Shown: positions 1 to 8,152, counted from the first letter of the stretch. The stretch is 64,000 bases of DNA from Rhodoferax sp. (GCF_012927445.1 NZ_JABBPD010000008.1:1-64000), one strand, 5' to 3'. Notes: generated by a model from the sequence alone, not told the origin. Numbers and translations: made by a program.

Positions 1-69
1 ACGTCCTGCCTGGTACTGACCGAGGCTGTGAAACAGCGGGATTTAACCCGTCATCTCGCTGCGCTCGGG

Positions 70-119
70 GTGGGGGAATTTGAGGTGGCCACAAGTGGGG
101 GAATTTGGGTGGCCATCAG
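70..119. repeat. Tandem 25-bp repeat, IS21-type element end (relic)
   Basis: Two consecutive 25-bp units start with GTGGGGGAATTT and end in GGTGGCCA plus three bases; they differ at only a few positions. Short direct repeats of 20-25 bp at an element's end are typical of the transposase-binding ends of IS21-family elements. No istA or istB reading frame is visible in the window, so this is either the edge of an element lying to the left or a relic. The family call is inferred from repeat style only. Confidence 0.4.
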
Positions 120-398
120 GGAGCGATTCTTCAATCGGCAAGTCAGTCCGAGGCCGCTGATTTTTTGGCAAAACAAAACCACGACTTTATTGACCGGCAT
201 CGACCAAAGGTCCAACGGTTCATTGCGGAAGGAAAGTGTGACGGAATCCTGGTGTCGACAACTGTCGTGTCGGACATCGCTCAGTCAAGGCCGCGCTTCG
301 TTACCTATACTCAATTGACGCTTTGGTCACTGGAGTCGGCGGGCCAAGATGTGCAGAGTCGACTGAAAGTTTTCCGCGAAGTCTTTGGGAGCGATTGA
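120..398 (+). pseudogene. 5'-truncated gene, C-terminal fragment of unknown protein
   Basis: An open frame runs from the end of the IS21-like repeat to a stop at 398 and encodes about 92 residues with protein-like composition (for example RPKVQRFIAEGKCDGILVST). Its apparent start lies inside the repeat, so the natural 5' end has probably been lost to the insertion. I do not recognise the family. The sequence resembles the C-terminal end of a soluble alpha/beta protein. It could also be a chance frame. Confidence 0.35.
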
Positions 399-1120
399 AA
401 CTAAGTCGCCGGCAATTGAAAGCAAGTCTTGTTGTTGATCGAGTGTCGCTTCTGTTTTAAGAAAAGCCATGGTCTCTAGAATGCGCCATGGGGCAATTTA
501 TAGTAAAAATGTGGGAGACATCCATGGCCAACGATGGTGCTCCTGGATGGGACTAGCCCCCTGGAACGGGCGCGGGCCTCAAATTGGCAGAGCCATCATC
601 TTCACACGGCTTTTCTCCACCAGAACGACCAAGCCCAAAATCGGTGGCCGCAAATCGCTAACGGTTGATGAACAAATGTGCGTCAAGCCTAAGCGTCGAT
701 AACGCAAGAATCATCAAGCACGTTTACGCCACGCCCTCTTCATCGTCATCAAGCGAAAAGTGACGTGGCTGCCCGCTTTCAGGTGAGTTCTGGCCCAGAG
801 ATGGCAAGCCAGTGCGCAACTTTGCCATCAATGCTTGGATCGATGGCACGGAGACGGGCCTCGCTGCCATCGTTACTCGAAACATAGTCACTTTGCATAC
901 TTTTTTGGGAATAGGCTTCATGGGGGCGAATCAGTAAAACTCGGCATCGACCGAGCCAGGCGAGTGCAAGCGTTCCTCGGAATGCGTGACCAACCCATAT
1001 AAATCAATCACTTACATCGCGACGCTCACATCAACAGAGACGTCGGAAACTCCCAGGCCGAGCAGCAGCCACACTCCATGGAGAGGTCGGTAAAAACGTG
1101 AGTATGCGAAAGAGGCATCA
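399..1120. other. Gene-poor stretch
   Basis: About 720 bp with only short, mutually overlapping frames on both strands, none with a convincing ribosome-binding site or recognisable product. The stretch looks like decayed mobile or accessory DNA between an IS-like end and a possible small gene. Confidence 0.4.
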
Positions 1121-1333
1121 TTGTCCAAGCCGTCCCAACCCACCTTCGCCGTGGAGATGAAAGTTCTCGCGCGTTTCCACAGGACCAAGCAACCTGGAAT
1201 GGAAAGTTTTAAAACTTCGGACGTAGTGAAACCGGCGTTTCGGGACTTCCACGCGGTGATGGAGCAAATCAAGGCAGCGGCCAAGGCCGAGTCGGTCGCA
1301 AAAGGCGCGATGAAATTGCAACAGGCCGCCTAA
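1121..1333 (+). CDS. Small hypothetical protein (70 aa)
   Basis: The frame starts at a TTG preceded by AAGAGG at five bases' spacing and encodes 70 residues, basic at the N-terminus and ending in an alanine/lysine-rich helix (QIKAAAKAESVAKGAMKLQQ). The same frame is closed by a stop at 1091-1093, so no longer version exists. I recognise no family. The good ribosome-binding site and helical C-terminus favour a real small gene, but the TTG start and isolation leave it doubtful. Confidence 0.3.
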   Translation: MSKPSQPTFAVEMKVLARFHRTKQPGMESFKTSDVVKPAFRDFHAVMEQIKAAAKAESVAKGAMKLQQAA

Positions 1334-1563
1334 GAAAAAGCCAATGGCCAGTCGCAAGCGTTCCGAGATATGCGCGACAGTTTCGGGGGCGGGCGGTTAG
1401 AAATTGATGACGAACGACATGCCAAAACTGCTGCCTAGCGCCCGAATTCGCCACACTCAGGACTCAGGGGCCGCATCGCCCGTTAATTGCACATGCCAAA
1501 AGTCTCGCCGTCGATAAGGATATTTTTAACCTATTAAAAATTAGGGTGAAAATAGACTTATTA

Positions 1564-1592
1564 TTGATTCTATGCGATGGCGGTGTTAAATT
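1564..1592 (+). promoter_or_regulatory. Probable sigma-70 promoter of the abiEi-like gene
   Basis: TTGATT at 1564-1569 and TAAATT at 1587-1592 are separated by 17 bp, a plausible -35/-10 pair in a locally AT-rich stretch, and lie 45 bp before the antitoxin start. Confidence 0.45.
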
Positions 1593-1602
1593 AAGTGTAG
1601 TA

Positions 1603-1625
1603 ATACCCTACGTTTTGATGGGTAT
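1603..1625. promoter_or_regulatory. Inverted repeat, candidate AbiEi operator
   Basis: ATACCC (1603-1608) and GGGTAT (1620-1625) form a perfect 6-bp inverted repeat around an 11-bp spacer. It lies just after the predicted -10 box and 11 bp before the AbiEi start. AbiEi antitoxins are known to repress their own promoters by binding inverted repeats, so this is the likely autoregulatory site. Confidence 0.5.
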
Positions 1626-1636
1626 CTAAGGCACAT

Positions 1637-2185
1637 ATGAGAAAAGTCGACTTCATTCATAAACTGGCGGAGCTTGATCGGAAGGGGATTTACGTCCTTG
1701 CAAAGCGCGATATCGAGCGTTTGTTCCCCAATGAAGACGCGAAAGCGCTGGAAAAGTCTCTCCAACGATTGGTCGCGGACAGGCTTTTGTTAAGGGTTGC
1801 CAAAGGGATTTATCTCAATCCGTATGCCTCATCGCGAAACAGTTGGGCGATTGAAGAGATCGCCAAGGCGTTGAGGCCGGATAGTTTTTCATACGTCAGC
1901 CTGGAATCTATCTTGTCTGAGTATGGAGTCATTTCTCAAATTCCAATAAGTCGAATCACCATCATGACCACGGGGGCCAAGGGTGTATTCGAAACACCCT
2001 TTGGGACCATTGAGTTCACCCACACCAAGCGATCTCCTGAAAAATTGATCAGCCGAACAATTCATGACAAAAGGCGTCCTTTGAGAATTGCAAGCAAAAA
2101 GGCCGCCGTGCAAGATTTGTATCGCGTAGGCAGAAACACGAACATGATCGACGAAGAAGAGCTGGAAGAGGAGTTTGAACCATGA
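1637..2185 (+). CDS. AbiEi-family type IV antitoxin (transcriptional regulator)
   Basis: This 182-residue protein has the look of AbiEi-type antitoxins: an N-terminal winged-helix region (roughly residues 1-65, with KGIYLNPYA at its end), then a domain with YVSLESILSEYGVISQIP and TTGAKGVFETPFGTIEFTH. In AbiE systems the antitoxin represses its own operon and counters the AbiEii nucleotidyltransferase toxin without binding it. The length is close to the family norm. The ATG at 1637 follows an inverted repeat and AAGG. The next gene starts inside the stop codon (ATGA overlap), the usual abiEi-abiEii coupling, but that toxin is cut to 12 codons. This antitoxin is therefore an orphan, perhaps kept as a regulator or an anti-addiction factor. 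Confidence 0.75.
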   Translation: MRKVDFIHKLAELDRKGIYVLAKRDIERLFPNEDAKALEKSLQRLVADRLLLRVAKGIYLNPYASSRNSWAIEEIAKALRPDSFSYVSLESILSEYGVISQIPISRITIMTTGAKGVFETPFGTIEFTHTKRSPEKLISRTIHDKRRPLRIASKKAAVQDLYRVGRNTNMIDEEELEEEFEP

Positions 2186-2220
2186 GCAAGAAAGACTTCG
2201 ACGAGTTAGTCGAAAGGTGA
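2182..2220 (+). pseudogene. Remnant of abiEii-type toxin gene (12 codons)
   Basis: An ATG overlapping the antitoxin stop begins MSKKDFDELVER and then meets a stop at 2218-2220. The position and the MSxKDF-type opening fit the N-terminus of an AbiEii nucleotidyltransferase toxin, normally about 300 residues. Directly after the stop the sequence becomes the 3' end of an inverted, truncated HAD gene. The toxin was therefore probably lost by the rearrangement that brought in that gene. Confidence 0.55.
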
Positions 2221-2523
2221 TCAAACAAAGATCTTCCTTGGCTTCCATGCGTCCCGTAGTGGAAAAAGAGAATGCTTTGCAAGGATGTTGCGCAGCACCT
2301 TGATGGATGGGGGATTCCATAAGCGCTCCCACAGGTCTGTTGGCGCTTCGATGCTGGACTGAATGACGTCGTGCCCCCCATAGGGTTTGGTCAGACAAAT
2401 GACGTCGTCAAAATCCAGAAAAAGAAGTGGTCGCCCTTCGCGGCGAATGCCTTTGTAAAACCGGTTCAAAGCGGCTCTGCCGTTTTGATTTTTTAGTTCT
2501 CGTGAGGTAGTCGTCATTCTCAC
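2221..2523 (-). pseudogene. 3'-truncated copy of a HAD-domain gene
   Basis: The first ~84 residues closely match the intact HAD protein at 8252-8833, including LLFLDFDDVIC (HAD motif I with two aspartates) and KPYGGHDVIQSS. After LRNILAKHS the match stops and an unrelated tail follows (breakpoint near 2260), so motifs II-IV are missing and the product cannot be an active phosphatase. It may start at GTG 2523 or ATG 2517. The copy is inverted relative to the intact gene and shares its 53-bp upstream region. Confidence 0.7.
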
Positions 2524-2573
2524 GACTTTATAGCCAAATCAGACTCAGCGTCGCGCCCGTTCCTCCGTATGCG
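2521..2573 (-). repeat. 53-bp inverted repeat, left copy
   Basis: By eye this matches 8196-8248 in reverse complement at 50 of 53 positions. It lies immediately upstream of the truncated HAD gene. On its own strand it ends an upstream relic frame with the peptide HAYGGTGATLSLIWL. Confidence 0.85.
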
Positions 2574-2744
2574 TGGTTTTTCATCTTCATAGCCTCGCTG
2601 ATCGGCGGCCAGTAGCCTCCGTCACCTTTGGAACAATCGATTTGGCGAGAATGTTGCGACGGTGCTCCATTGATTGCGCACTGGGTTAGCCCTAGTGCGA
2701 AAATCCAGCGACAAAGCCCCAAACCCGGCGGGTTAACGCAGGGG

Positions 2745-3809
2745 CTAGTAAACGCGCACGTCGGCCGGGTAGCCCGAAGAGCTCGATTCAATAAACGCGT
2801 AGGCGAATACAAGTTGCCAATCGGTATGGCGAGGAAACGGTGAAGCCCCTGATGGCCAATACCGTCCTGTGTCGATCATCTGGACGCCATGTGAGGCCGC
2901 AAGTCCATGCAGGACGGTTTCGATTTCGTGAGCACTGGGATTGCTCGGCATCATGCAAGGCATAAGCAGGAGAGCGAGCTCTGTCTGTGTAAGAACTTGC
3001 TGTTTGAAAGGCTGCCCCACAAGACTCGGTATGCGGCTTGGCGGTGAAATCCATCCGTAGAGCTGCTTGCCAAGGAAATGCTGGATGTTCGCGCGGCTTA
3101 GAAGCGTCTTCTTGTGGGCCTGCGTCGCAGCCTGCTTGGGAAGAGGTTTGTTGGCAACAGAGCCTAGGAGAGACCACTGCGCGACCAATGGCAACAACGC
3201 AAGAGCGGGGAGAGGGCAAATCCAGGATGCAAGGGGAGCATATGGCACCGAGCAGGAAGGAGCTTTGCTTCGCCGTGCCCCTTCATTGCTTTTGGGCTGA
3301 ATCGCGCTTGAAGTCAGATGGGCGTCTGCAATCGACGGCACTCCCGCGTTGAAGGTGAAATCAAAAGTGACATGTTCGACGGAGAACGATGCGGATTTGG
3401 TGCTCGGCAGCACGACCTTGCTCGGAAAGCGAAGGAATGCGGCCTGCTTGGCCCCTTGCGTATTGGTCAACGACAGTGCGGCCAGCCACCGACGAATTCC
3501 ATTTGGATCCTCAATTCCTAGGGGGAAGTGTCGGCCAAGAATGTCCTGATCCCCCTCGAAGAAGGTCTGGTAGCTCCGCGAGAACAGGTTTTGACTCTCC
3601 ATCGAATGGTCAAAGTCGCTCAAAACCATCGACTCGGCAGGACACCCTTCGGGGTAGTTCAACCACCAGCTTCGTGCGTCGTCATACGCAGTGGTTTGTA
3701 GTGGGTCTGTTCCGAGTTGAATCTCTTCATTTCTGAGGCCCGCGAGAATCAAAATCTGCGCAAGCCGTCGCATGCGCTCTTGCTGGCCATGGGTCAGGTT
3801 TTTCTTCAT
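2745..3809 (-). CDS. Hypothetical protein with one predicted membrane segment (354 aa)
   Basis: I do not recognise this family. The start ATG at 3809 is preceded by GGGAGATGAG on the coding strand. Residues 1-45 look helical and basic, residues 45-175 look like a soluble domain (FDHSMESQNLFSRSYQTFF), and about residues 192-220 form a hydrophobic stretch (WICPLPALALLPLVAQWSLL) flanked by basic residues. The C-terminal third is soluble and ends ADVRVY. It stands alone between the HAD copy and a small membrane gene, within the segment bracketed by the inverted repeat. A bitopic membrane protein is likely; its role is unknown. Confidence 0.5.
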   Translation of the reverse strand: MKKNLTHGQQERMRRLAQILILAGLRNEEIQLGTDPLQTTAYDDARSWWLNYPEGCPAESMVLSDFDHSMESQNLFSRSYQTFFEGDQDILGRHFPLGIEDPNGIRRWLAALSLTNTQGAKQAAFLRFPSKVVLPSTKSASFSVEHVTFDFTFNAGVPSIADAHLTSSAIQPKSNEGARRSKAPSCSVPYAPLASWICPLPALALLPLVAQWSLLGSVANKPLPKQAATQAHKKTLLSRANIQHFLGKQLYGWISPPSRIPSLVGQPFKQQVLTQTELALLLMPCMMPSNPSAHEIETVLHGLAASHGVQMIDTGRYWPSGASPFPRHTDWQLVFAYAFIESSSSGYPADVRVY

Positions 3810-4009
3810 CTCATCTCCCGCCCTCTATTTACACCAACCGAGTTGCCGCGCCAACTTGTCGCGGGGTGCATTTGTCGGATTTTTCGCGGATGGCAAGACC
3901 CGGCCCATCCGTTCAAGGTCATCCGCTCCTGTTGCGCCCGAAGCTTTCGGATTGCTGTTGACTTAAGCATGGGTTCTTGAGAGGGTGTCATAAACACAGG
4001 GAGGGAGCT

Positions 4010-4201
4010 ATGTTTACATTCCAGATCGACCCGCATACAACAGGCGAGTATGTCTTTTTTGCTGTGATTCTCGTGCTTTTTATTGTGATGTTGTTTCTGC
4101 TCCCAAGCATGCAGCGAGATTTAGATCGCAGTCTGGAGAAGGCTTTAAAGAAAAAACCAAGCCCCAAGGTAACCGGCGAGACATCCAAAGACCATAGCTA
4201 A
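4010..4201 (+). CDS. Small single-pass membrane protein (63 aa)
   Basis: ATG 4010 follows GGGAGGGAG at good spacing. The 63-residue product has a short polar N-terminus, one strong membrane helix (about residues 14-33, YVFFAVILVLFIVMLFLLP) and a charged tail rich in lysine. The frame is open further upstream, but the ribosome-binding site picks this start. No family is recognised. Small membrane proteins next to defence modules can act as effectors or anchors, but nothing here shows that. Confidence 0.5.
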   Translation: MFTFQIDPHTTGEYVFFAVILVLFIVMLFLLPSMQRDLDRSLEKALKKKPSPKVTGETSKDHS

Positions 4202-4348
4202 GTTTTTCGCGCCTAGTCCAATAAAAATACCGATTGAAGATACGCTCACAATGGCAGAGGAGGCTTCGTCTCGAACCCTTGCTAATAACCACGCAAGTTG
4301 TTGAGGGCTCCACTTGCCAGCACCATGGGCAATTGCGATGATAAGCAT
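4145..4348 (-). CDS. Possible small membrane protein (67 aa), convergent overlap
   Basis: This frame encodes MLIIAIAHGAGKW, an amphipathic stretch and two further hydrophobic segments (IVSVSSIGIFIGLGA and MVFGCLAGYLGAWFFL). It overlaps the 3' end of the plus-strand small membrane gene by 57 bp, and its start touches the umuC remnant. Composition argues for a real membrane protein or a fragment of one, but no clear ribosome-binding site is visible. Confidence 0.25.
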   Translation of the reverse strand: MLIIAIAHGAGKWSPQQLAWLLARVRDEASSAIVSVSSIGIFIGLGAKNLAMVFGCLAGYLGAWFFL

Positions 4349-4587
4349 TACTCCAAAAAGGAAGACGCCAGCAGTTTGAGCTCGACCTTGGCGAGCACGA
4401 GCCTGCGCGGGACCGAAGCCGTTTGATGATGGCGATGGATGCGGTGAATGACCGATGGGGTCGAGGTTCGGTCAAGGTCGGAAGCTCAAAGATTGGGGAT
4501 GCGCCGAGAGACTGGGGCATGAAGCAAGAGCGCAAGACACCGGGCTACACCACCGTATGGGACGACATGCCGGTGGCGAAGGCGTAG
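4345..4587 (+). pseudogene. umuC: umuC 3'-end remnant (DNA polymerase V catalytic subunit)
   Basis: The frame ending at TAG 4585-4587 encodes LMMAMDAVNDRWGRGSVKVG, then WGMKQERKTPGYTTVWDDMP. These match the conserved C-terminal tail of UmuC-type Y-family polymerases, where the closing W-x-MKQxxRTPxYTTxWD element is characteristic. The frame is closed by a stop at 4342-4344, so only about 80 of ~420 residues remain. Everything upstream, including the catalytic palm, is gone and replaced by unrelated sequence. The remnant ends 33 bp before the KAP ATPase gene and marks a past recombination point. Confidence 0.75.
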
Positions 4588-4620
4588 TGCATGATCAACA
4601 AAACTAAATGAGAGGGCGGC

Positions 4621-6381
4621 ATGTCATTGCAATCAACCAAAGATCACCTGATTCAACTTCTCGACGATCAAGACAATAAGGTCGTCGCGCTTTCAGGCAA
4701 ATGGGGCACAGGCAAAAGCCACCTCTGGCGAGAGGTCAAAGAGGCTTCCGGTGACGAAAAAGTCCGAGGGGCTCTCTATGTCTCTTTGTTTGGTCTTTCG
4801 AGCATCGATCAAATGAAGAAAAAGCTCATTGAAATGGTCATACCGGGCGTCGAATCGAACCCCGGAATGTGGGAGAGCGCAAAGCAGGCTGTGAGCTCAG
4901 GCGTAAAAGTGCTTGAAGGCTTCCATAAGGGATTCGGGTCGCTCAATGACCTCAGCCTTATTTTCGCGCCCGCTATGTTGAGGAACAAGGTCATTGTCCT
5001 CGACGACATTGAGCGCAAGCACGACAAATTGAATGTCGAGGAGGTGATGGGGTTCATTGACGAGTTCACGCAACAACATGGCGCGCGAATCATTTTGATC
5101 CTTAACAGCGACCATCTTTCTGACAAGGGGATGTGGGACACGCTGCGGGAGAAGGTGATAGATCAAGAGGTGCGTCTCGACACGACGCCAGCCGAAGCAT
5201 TCGGTATTGCAACGAAAATTGTTCCCACCCCTTACGCCGATCGCATCAAGAAAACGACTCAGTCCTGCGGAGTCACAAACATTCGAATCATCGGTAAGGT
5301 GATTAAAGCGGTGAACCGGATACTGGGAAAAAGGGAGGACTTGTCCGACGAAGTGCTGTCCCGCGTCGTGCCATCGACGGTGCTTCTCGCCGCAACGCAC
5401 TACAAAGGATTGGACAACGGGCCTGATTTCGAATTCATCCTCAAGATCGCCAACCCGGATAACTGGGGCGACTACGGCAAGAAGGCAGAAGAGCTGGATG
5501 AAGCTGGCAAGCAGCGCGCAAAGTGGCGTCTTTTGCTCCAAGAGATTGGGGTCAATGGCTGCGACGAATATGAGAACATCGTTGTCGACTTCCTGAAATC
5601 AGGGCTCTTCGATACCGCCGATGTCGCAAAGGTCATCGACAGGTATGCCAGTGAAGCCGACGTGATGCACGCAATGACGTTGGCGAAGCTGTTCCAGGAA
5701 CATGTGGTTTGGCACCACAAAATGACCGATGCCGAGTTGCTCGTTGAGGCTCAGGAAGTGGCCAAAAATTCACATTTGTTGGATGCCTATTCTGTGACGT
5801 CCAAGCATCAGTTGGTCTCGGAGCTCATAGGTGGGCAACCCATTGCGGACGCACTGCTGAAAAACTGGATCGATGTATTCGAAGCGAAGACGCTTGAAAA
5901 CTTCGATTTCGACAACTTCTGGAACCAACCGATCCACCCGGACATACAGGTTGCATTTGATGCGGCCAAAGCCAGGTCGCAAGCCAGCTCAACCGTTTTC
6001 GACGCATGCAAGCACATCGTCATTAATAGTGGATGGGGGCGCAAGCAGGAGGCTGTTTTAAAGGCGGCCACCGCGCAAGAATTCGAGGCGATCATCCGGA
6101 CCTTGGAAGTGGACGACCTCCGACTGTTCATGTGCAGGTTTTTGGAGATGTGCGTTCAGTCAGGGACCTACACCCCGCACTTCGGCACCGCGACGGATTG
6201 CTTCATGGACGCATGCAGGAAAATCTACAACGACCCGACGGTTCCCCGCCTTGCCAAGCTCGTGGAGATTCTGTTCAAGAGCTCAAAACTCGAAGTGCAT
6301 TTGGTGCCGCCCGTTGCGGTTCCAGCGGCCATTCCGGCGGCGCTAGTTGTCGCTGCGGTCCAGCCTGTGCTCGCACCATAA
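4621..6381 (+). CDS. KAP-family P-loop NTPase, putative defence ATPase (586 aa)
   Basis: The protein opens with a Walker A motif GKWGTGKS (residues 26-33) and has a Walker B with following arginine, VIVLDDIER (residues 124-132), then ILILNSD, which may be a sensor-like segment. This arrangement is typical of KAP/STAND-like P-loop ATPases, several of which act in phage defence. I see no membrane helices inserted in the NTPase domain, unlike classic KAP proteins. Residues ~240-560 are probably helical and unassigned. The last ~24 residues are rich in A, V and P and hydrophobic. ATG 4621 follows GAGAGGGCGGC. The gene lies 31 bp before a PD-(D/E)XK nuclease-like gene on the same strand, so the two probably form one operon with an ATP-driven sensor and an effector. 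The partner roles are inferred. Confidence 0.7.
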   Translation: MSLQSTKDHLIQLLDDQDNKVVALSGKWGTGKSHLWREVKEASGDEKVRGALYVSLFGLSSIDQMKKKLIEMVIPGVESNPGMWESAKQAVSSGVKVLEGFHKGFGSLNDLSLIFAPAMLRNKVIVLDDIERKHDKLNVEEVMGFIDEFTQQHGARIILILNSDHLSDKGMWDTLREKVIDQEVRLDTTPAEAFGIATKIVPTPYADRIKKTTQSCGVTNIRIIGKVIKAVNRILGKREDLSDEVLSRVVPSTVLLAATHYKGLDNGPDFEFILKIANPDNWGDYGKKAEELDEAGKQRAKWRLLLQEIGVNGCDEYENIVVDFLKSGLFDTADVAKVIDRYASEADVMHAMTLAKLFQEHVVWHHKMTDAELLVEAQEVAKNSHLLDAYSVTSKHQLVSELIGGQPIADALLKNWIDVFEAKTLENFDFDNFWNQPIHPDIQVAFDAAKARSQASSTVFDACKHIVINSGWGRKQEAVLKAATAQEFEAIIRTLEVDDLRLFMCRFLEMCVQSGTYTPHFGTATDCFMDACRKIYNDPTVPRLAKLVEILFKSSKLEVHLVPPVAVPAAIPAALVVAAVQPVLAP

Positions 6382-6412
6382 CAGGCCCGTAACTTTTGTA
6401 TTGGGTGTTGAC

Positions 6413-7750
6413 ATGATCACGATTGGCGAAAACGTATTTCGGGACTACCTCTTTCTGCATCACAAAGAGGATTTGGCAAGCCTGATTGTCGGACGTAGGG
6501 CACCCGTAGAGTGGACAGAGGATTCATTCCCGTCCATTCGCTTTCTTCTGCAGCGTCAAGCTGAACGGAGGATCAACGGTATTCTTGACAACTTGCAAAC
6601 GCTTGTCCTGACAGCTAAGGAGCTCGCACTTGATCGTGGCGCCAACCACCCTACACGGGTGGATCTCTTCGGTGGTTCCGTAGATTCTGGGGTCACGATC
6701 ATCGAGTTGAAAAAATCGGCTCAAACGGAGCGTCAAGCCTTCACCGAATTGCTGGCCTATGCCAATTACTTTTGCTCGATCTTTCCTGGACTTGAAGAGC
6801 AGACAATAACTTCAGTGCTCGTGGCGAATATGGAGACGAGGACGGCTCGCGACGCTTATGTTCAAGAACTTGTCTTCAACAAAAAACAAGTTCTTTCATT
6901 GATTCCGCATGAAGTGAATGAAAAATTCACTTTGGAAGTTTTCTACCCCAACGAAAGCTACTACCAAGGGTTCGAGAACAACATTGTCCACGACAACTCG
7001 ATGGCTTGCGTGGCGATTGCATTTCCTTTGATTGAGGGCTGGATTGATTCAGACCTCAAAAGTGCGGATCAAAGCCTGCCAAGTTACTCAGCTGACGCGT
7101 TGAACGACATTTCATCTTCAATTGCTCAAAAATTGGAGGCCGACGGTTACCATGCCATCGTTTACGCCAATCAAAAGTGGGGAAACATCGCCACCATTTT
7201 CCCTTACCCAAATGTCATCTTCGTGGCAGCGATCAATCCATTCGCATCGCACAGAACATCGGTGCATGAAGGCGAAGTGTATGGCGACTCAGAGGAGGGT
7301 CGAATTGCACAGGTCCAGGCCATTTATGACCAGTTGACTGATGAGGGAAAGGAAGGCAACTGGGTCGATGCATTTGAAAACCATTTCCAAAGCGCCCTCA
7401 TTCGGTGCGTTCGCGATCAAATGGAGCTCTGCTTTCTCAGCGGGCTTGGCGAAGTAAAGATTGAAATTTCCTTGCCTGACTGGGGCGGAATTAAAAGCAG
7501 TTCCATCGATTCGGTGTTTGTTCACAACCTTAACGCGCATACGACCGGGCTGCTCCGCGAGATATATCTCGAATACATCAGGCATGTTTACGAAAAAGGT
7601 TTTGACGATATTTTCTATTCGGATGATTTGCCAGGCTACGCATACAAAATGCTCTACCCGTTTCTGCCGGTATGGGAGATTGTCAAAGGGCTTGGCCATG
7701 CGGATGAGGAGATGTCTGAGGAAGAGGAAGGCATTGAAGAGGATGATTGA
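6413..7750 (+). CDS. PD-(D/E)XK nuclease-like protein (445 aa)
   Basis: Residues ~80-120 carry TRVDLFGG, then GVTIIELKKSAQTERQAF and TELLAYANYF. This gives D84, E98-x-K100 and a downstream Q and helix, the layout of a PD-(D/E)XK nuclease core such as NucS/DUF91-like enzymes. Upstream residues 40-75 are helical with RRINGILDNLQ. The remaining ~300 residues include a possible second alpha/beta domain (YHAIVYANQKWGNIATIFP) and end in a very acidic tail. ATG 6413 was chosen because MITIGENVFRDYLF reads like a natural N-terminus; the frame is open upstream to 6347 and the ribosome-binding site is weak, as expected if translation is coupled to the ATPase gene. With that gene it forms a likely two-component defence module. 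Nuclease activity is inferred from motifs. Confidence 0.65.
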   Translation: MITIGENVFRDYLFLHHKEDLASLIVGRRAPVEWTEDSFPSIRFLLQRQAERRINGILDNLQTLVLTAKELALDRGANHPTRVDLFGGSVDSGVTIIELKKSAQTERQAFTELLAYANYFCSIFPGLEEQTITSVLVANMETRTARDAYVQELVFNKKQVLSLIPHEVNEKFTLEVFYPNESYYQGFENNIVHDNSMACVAIAFPLIEGWIDSDLKSADQSLPSYSADALNDISSSIAQKLEADGYHAIVYANQKWGNIATIFPYPNVIFVAAINPFASHRTSVHEGEVYGDSEEGRIAQVQAIYDQLTDEGKEGNWVDAFENHFQSALIRCVRDQMELCFLSGLGEVKIEISLPDWGGIKSSSIDSVFVHNLNAHTTGLLREIYLEYIRHVYEKGFDDIFYSDDLPGYAYKMLYPFLPVWEIVKGLGHADEEMSEEEEGIEEDD

Positions 7751-7785
7751 AGCCTTTCATACCAACCTGATGGCCAATTTTCATT

Positions 7786-7831
7786 GAGCGGATCAGGGAG
7801 CAGTCTTTTTTCCCGGATTCGCCATCCGCTC
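7786..7831 (+). terminator. Possible terminator after the ATPase-nuclease operon
   Basis: GAGCGGAT (7786-7793) pairs with ATCCGCTC (7824-7831), with an inner GGGA/TCCC pairing in the loop, and TTT follows. The loop is long and the T-tract short, so it is a weak intrinsic terminator at best. It starts 36 bp after the nuclease stop. Confidence 0.3.
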
Positions 7832-8152
7832 TTTGGTGCATTGCCCAAGGATTTGATTCTTCTCGTTCACATCATGGGCAACGGTCGACAAGCTTGCTCA
7901 CTCGATGGCCAGCGTCTCCATGGCACTTCTACATACTTTTTGCCGGCCAAGGGTGCCGCATTGCGGTGTCCAGCGCAAAGCGTTCCGAAAAATGCGTGAA
8001 ACGGTCGGTTGCCACTGGCGAATGGGCGCATTTCAGGTCGCGCTCTCCAATGGGGCCATGGCGATGCGTATGGTTCGCAATCTGTCAGGCTTCTGATGGG
8101 CATTTACGCATATGAAGGAGCGCTTTGGGTAGCACTCGGCCGTTGGAACATG
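7832..8152. other. Intergenic stretch without a supported gene
   Basis: About 320 bp with short overlapping frames on both strands. Near its end one frame reads GIYAYEGALWVAL, resembling the IYAYGGT peptide encoded by the nearby inverted repeat. The stretch may therefore hold decayed 3' ends of related genes. Confidence 0.35.

Noticed and set aside
4621..7750. Assignment of the ATPase-nuclease pair to the Qat system
   Set aside because: Qat needs QatB, QatC (QueC-like) and QatD (TatD-like) partners; none is present nearby.
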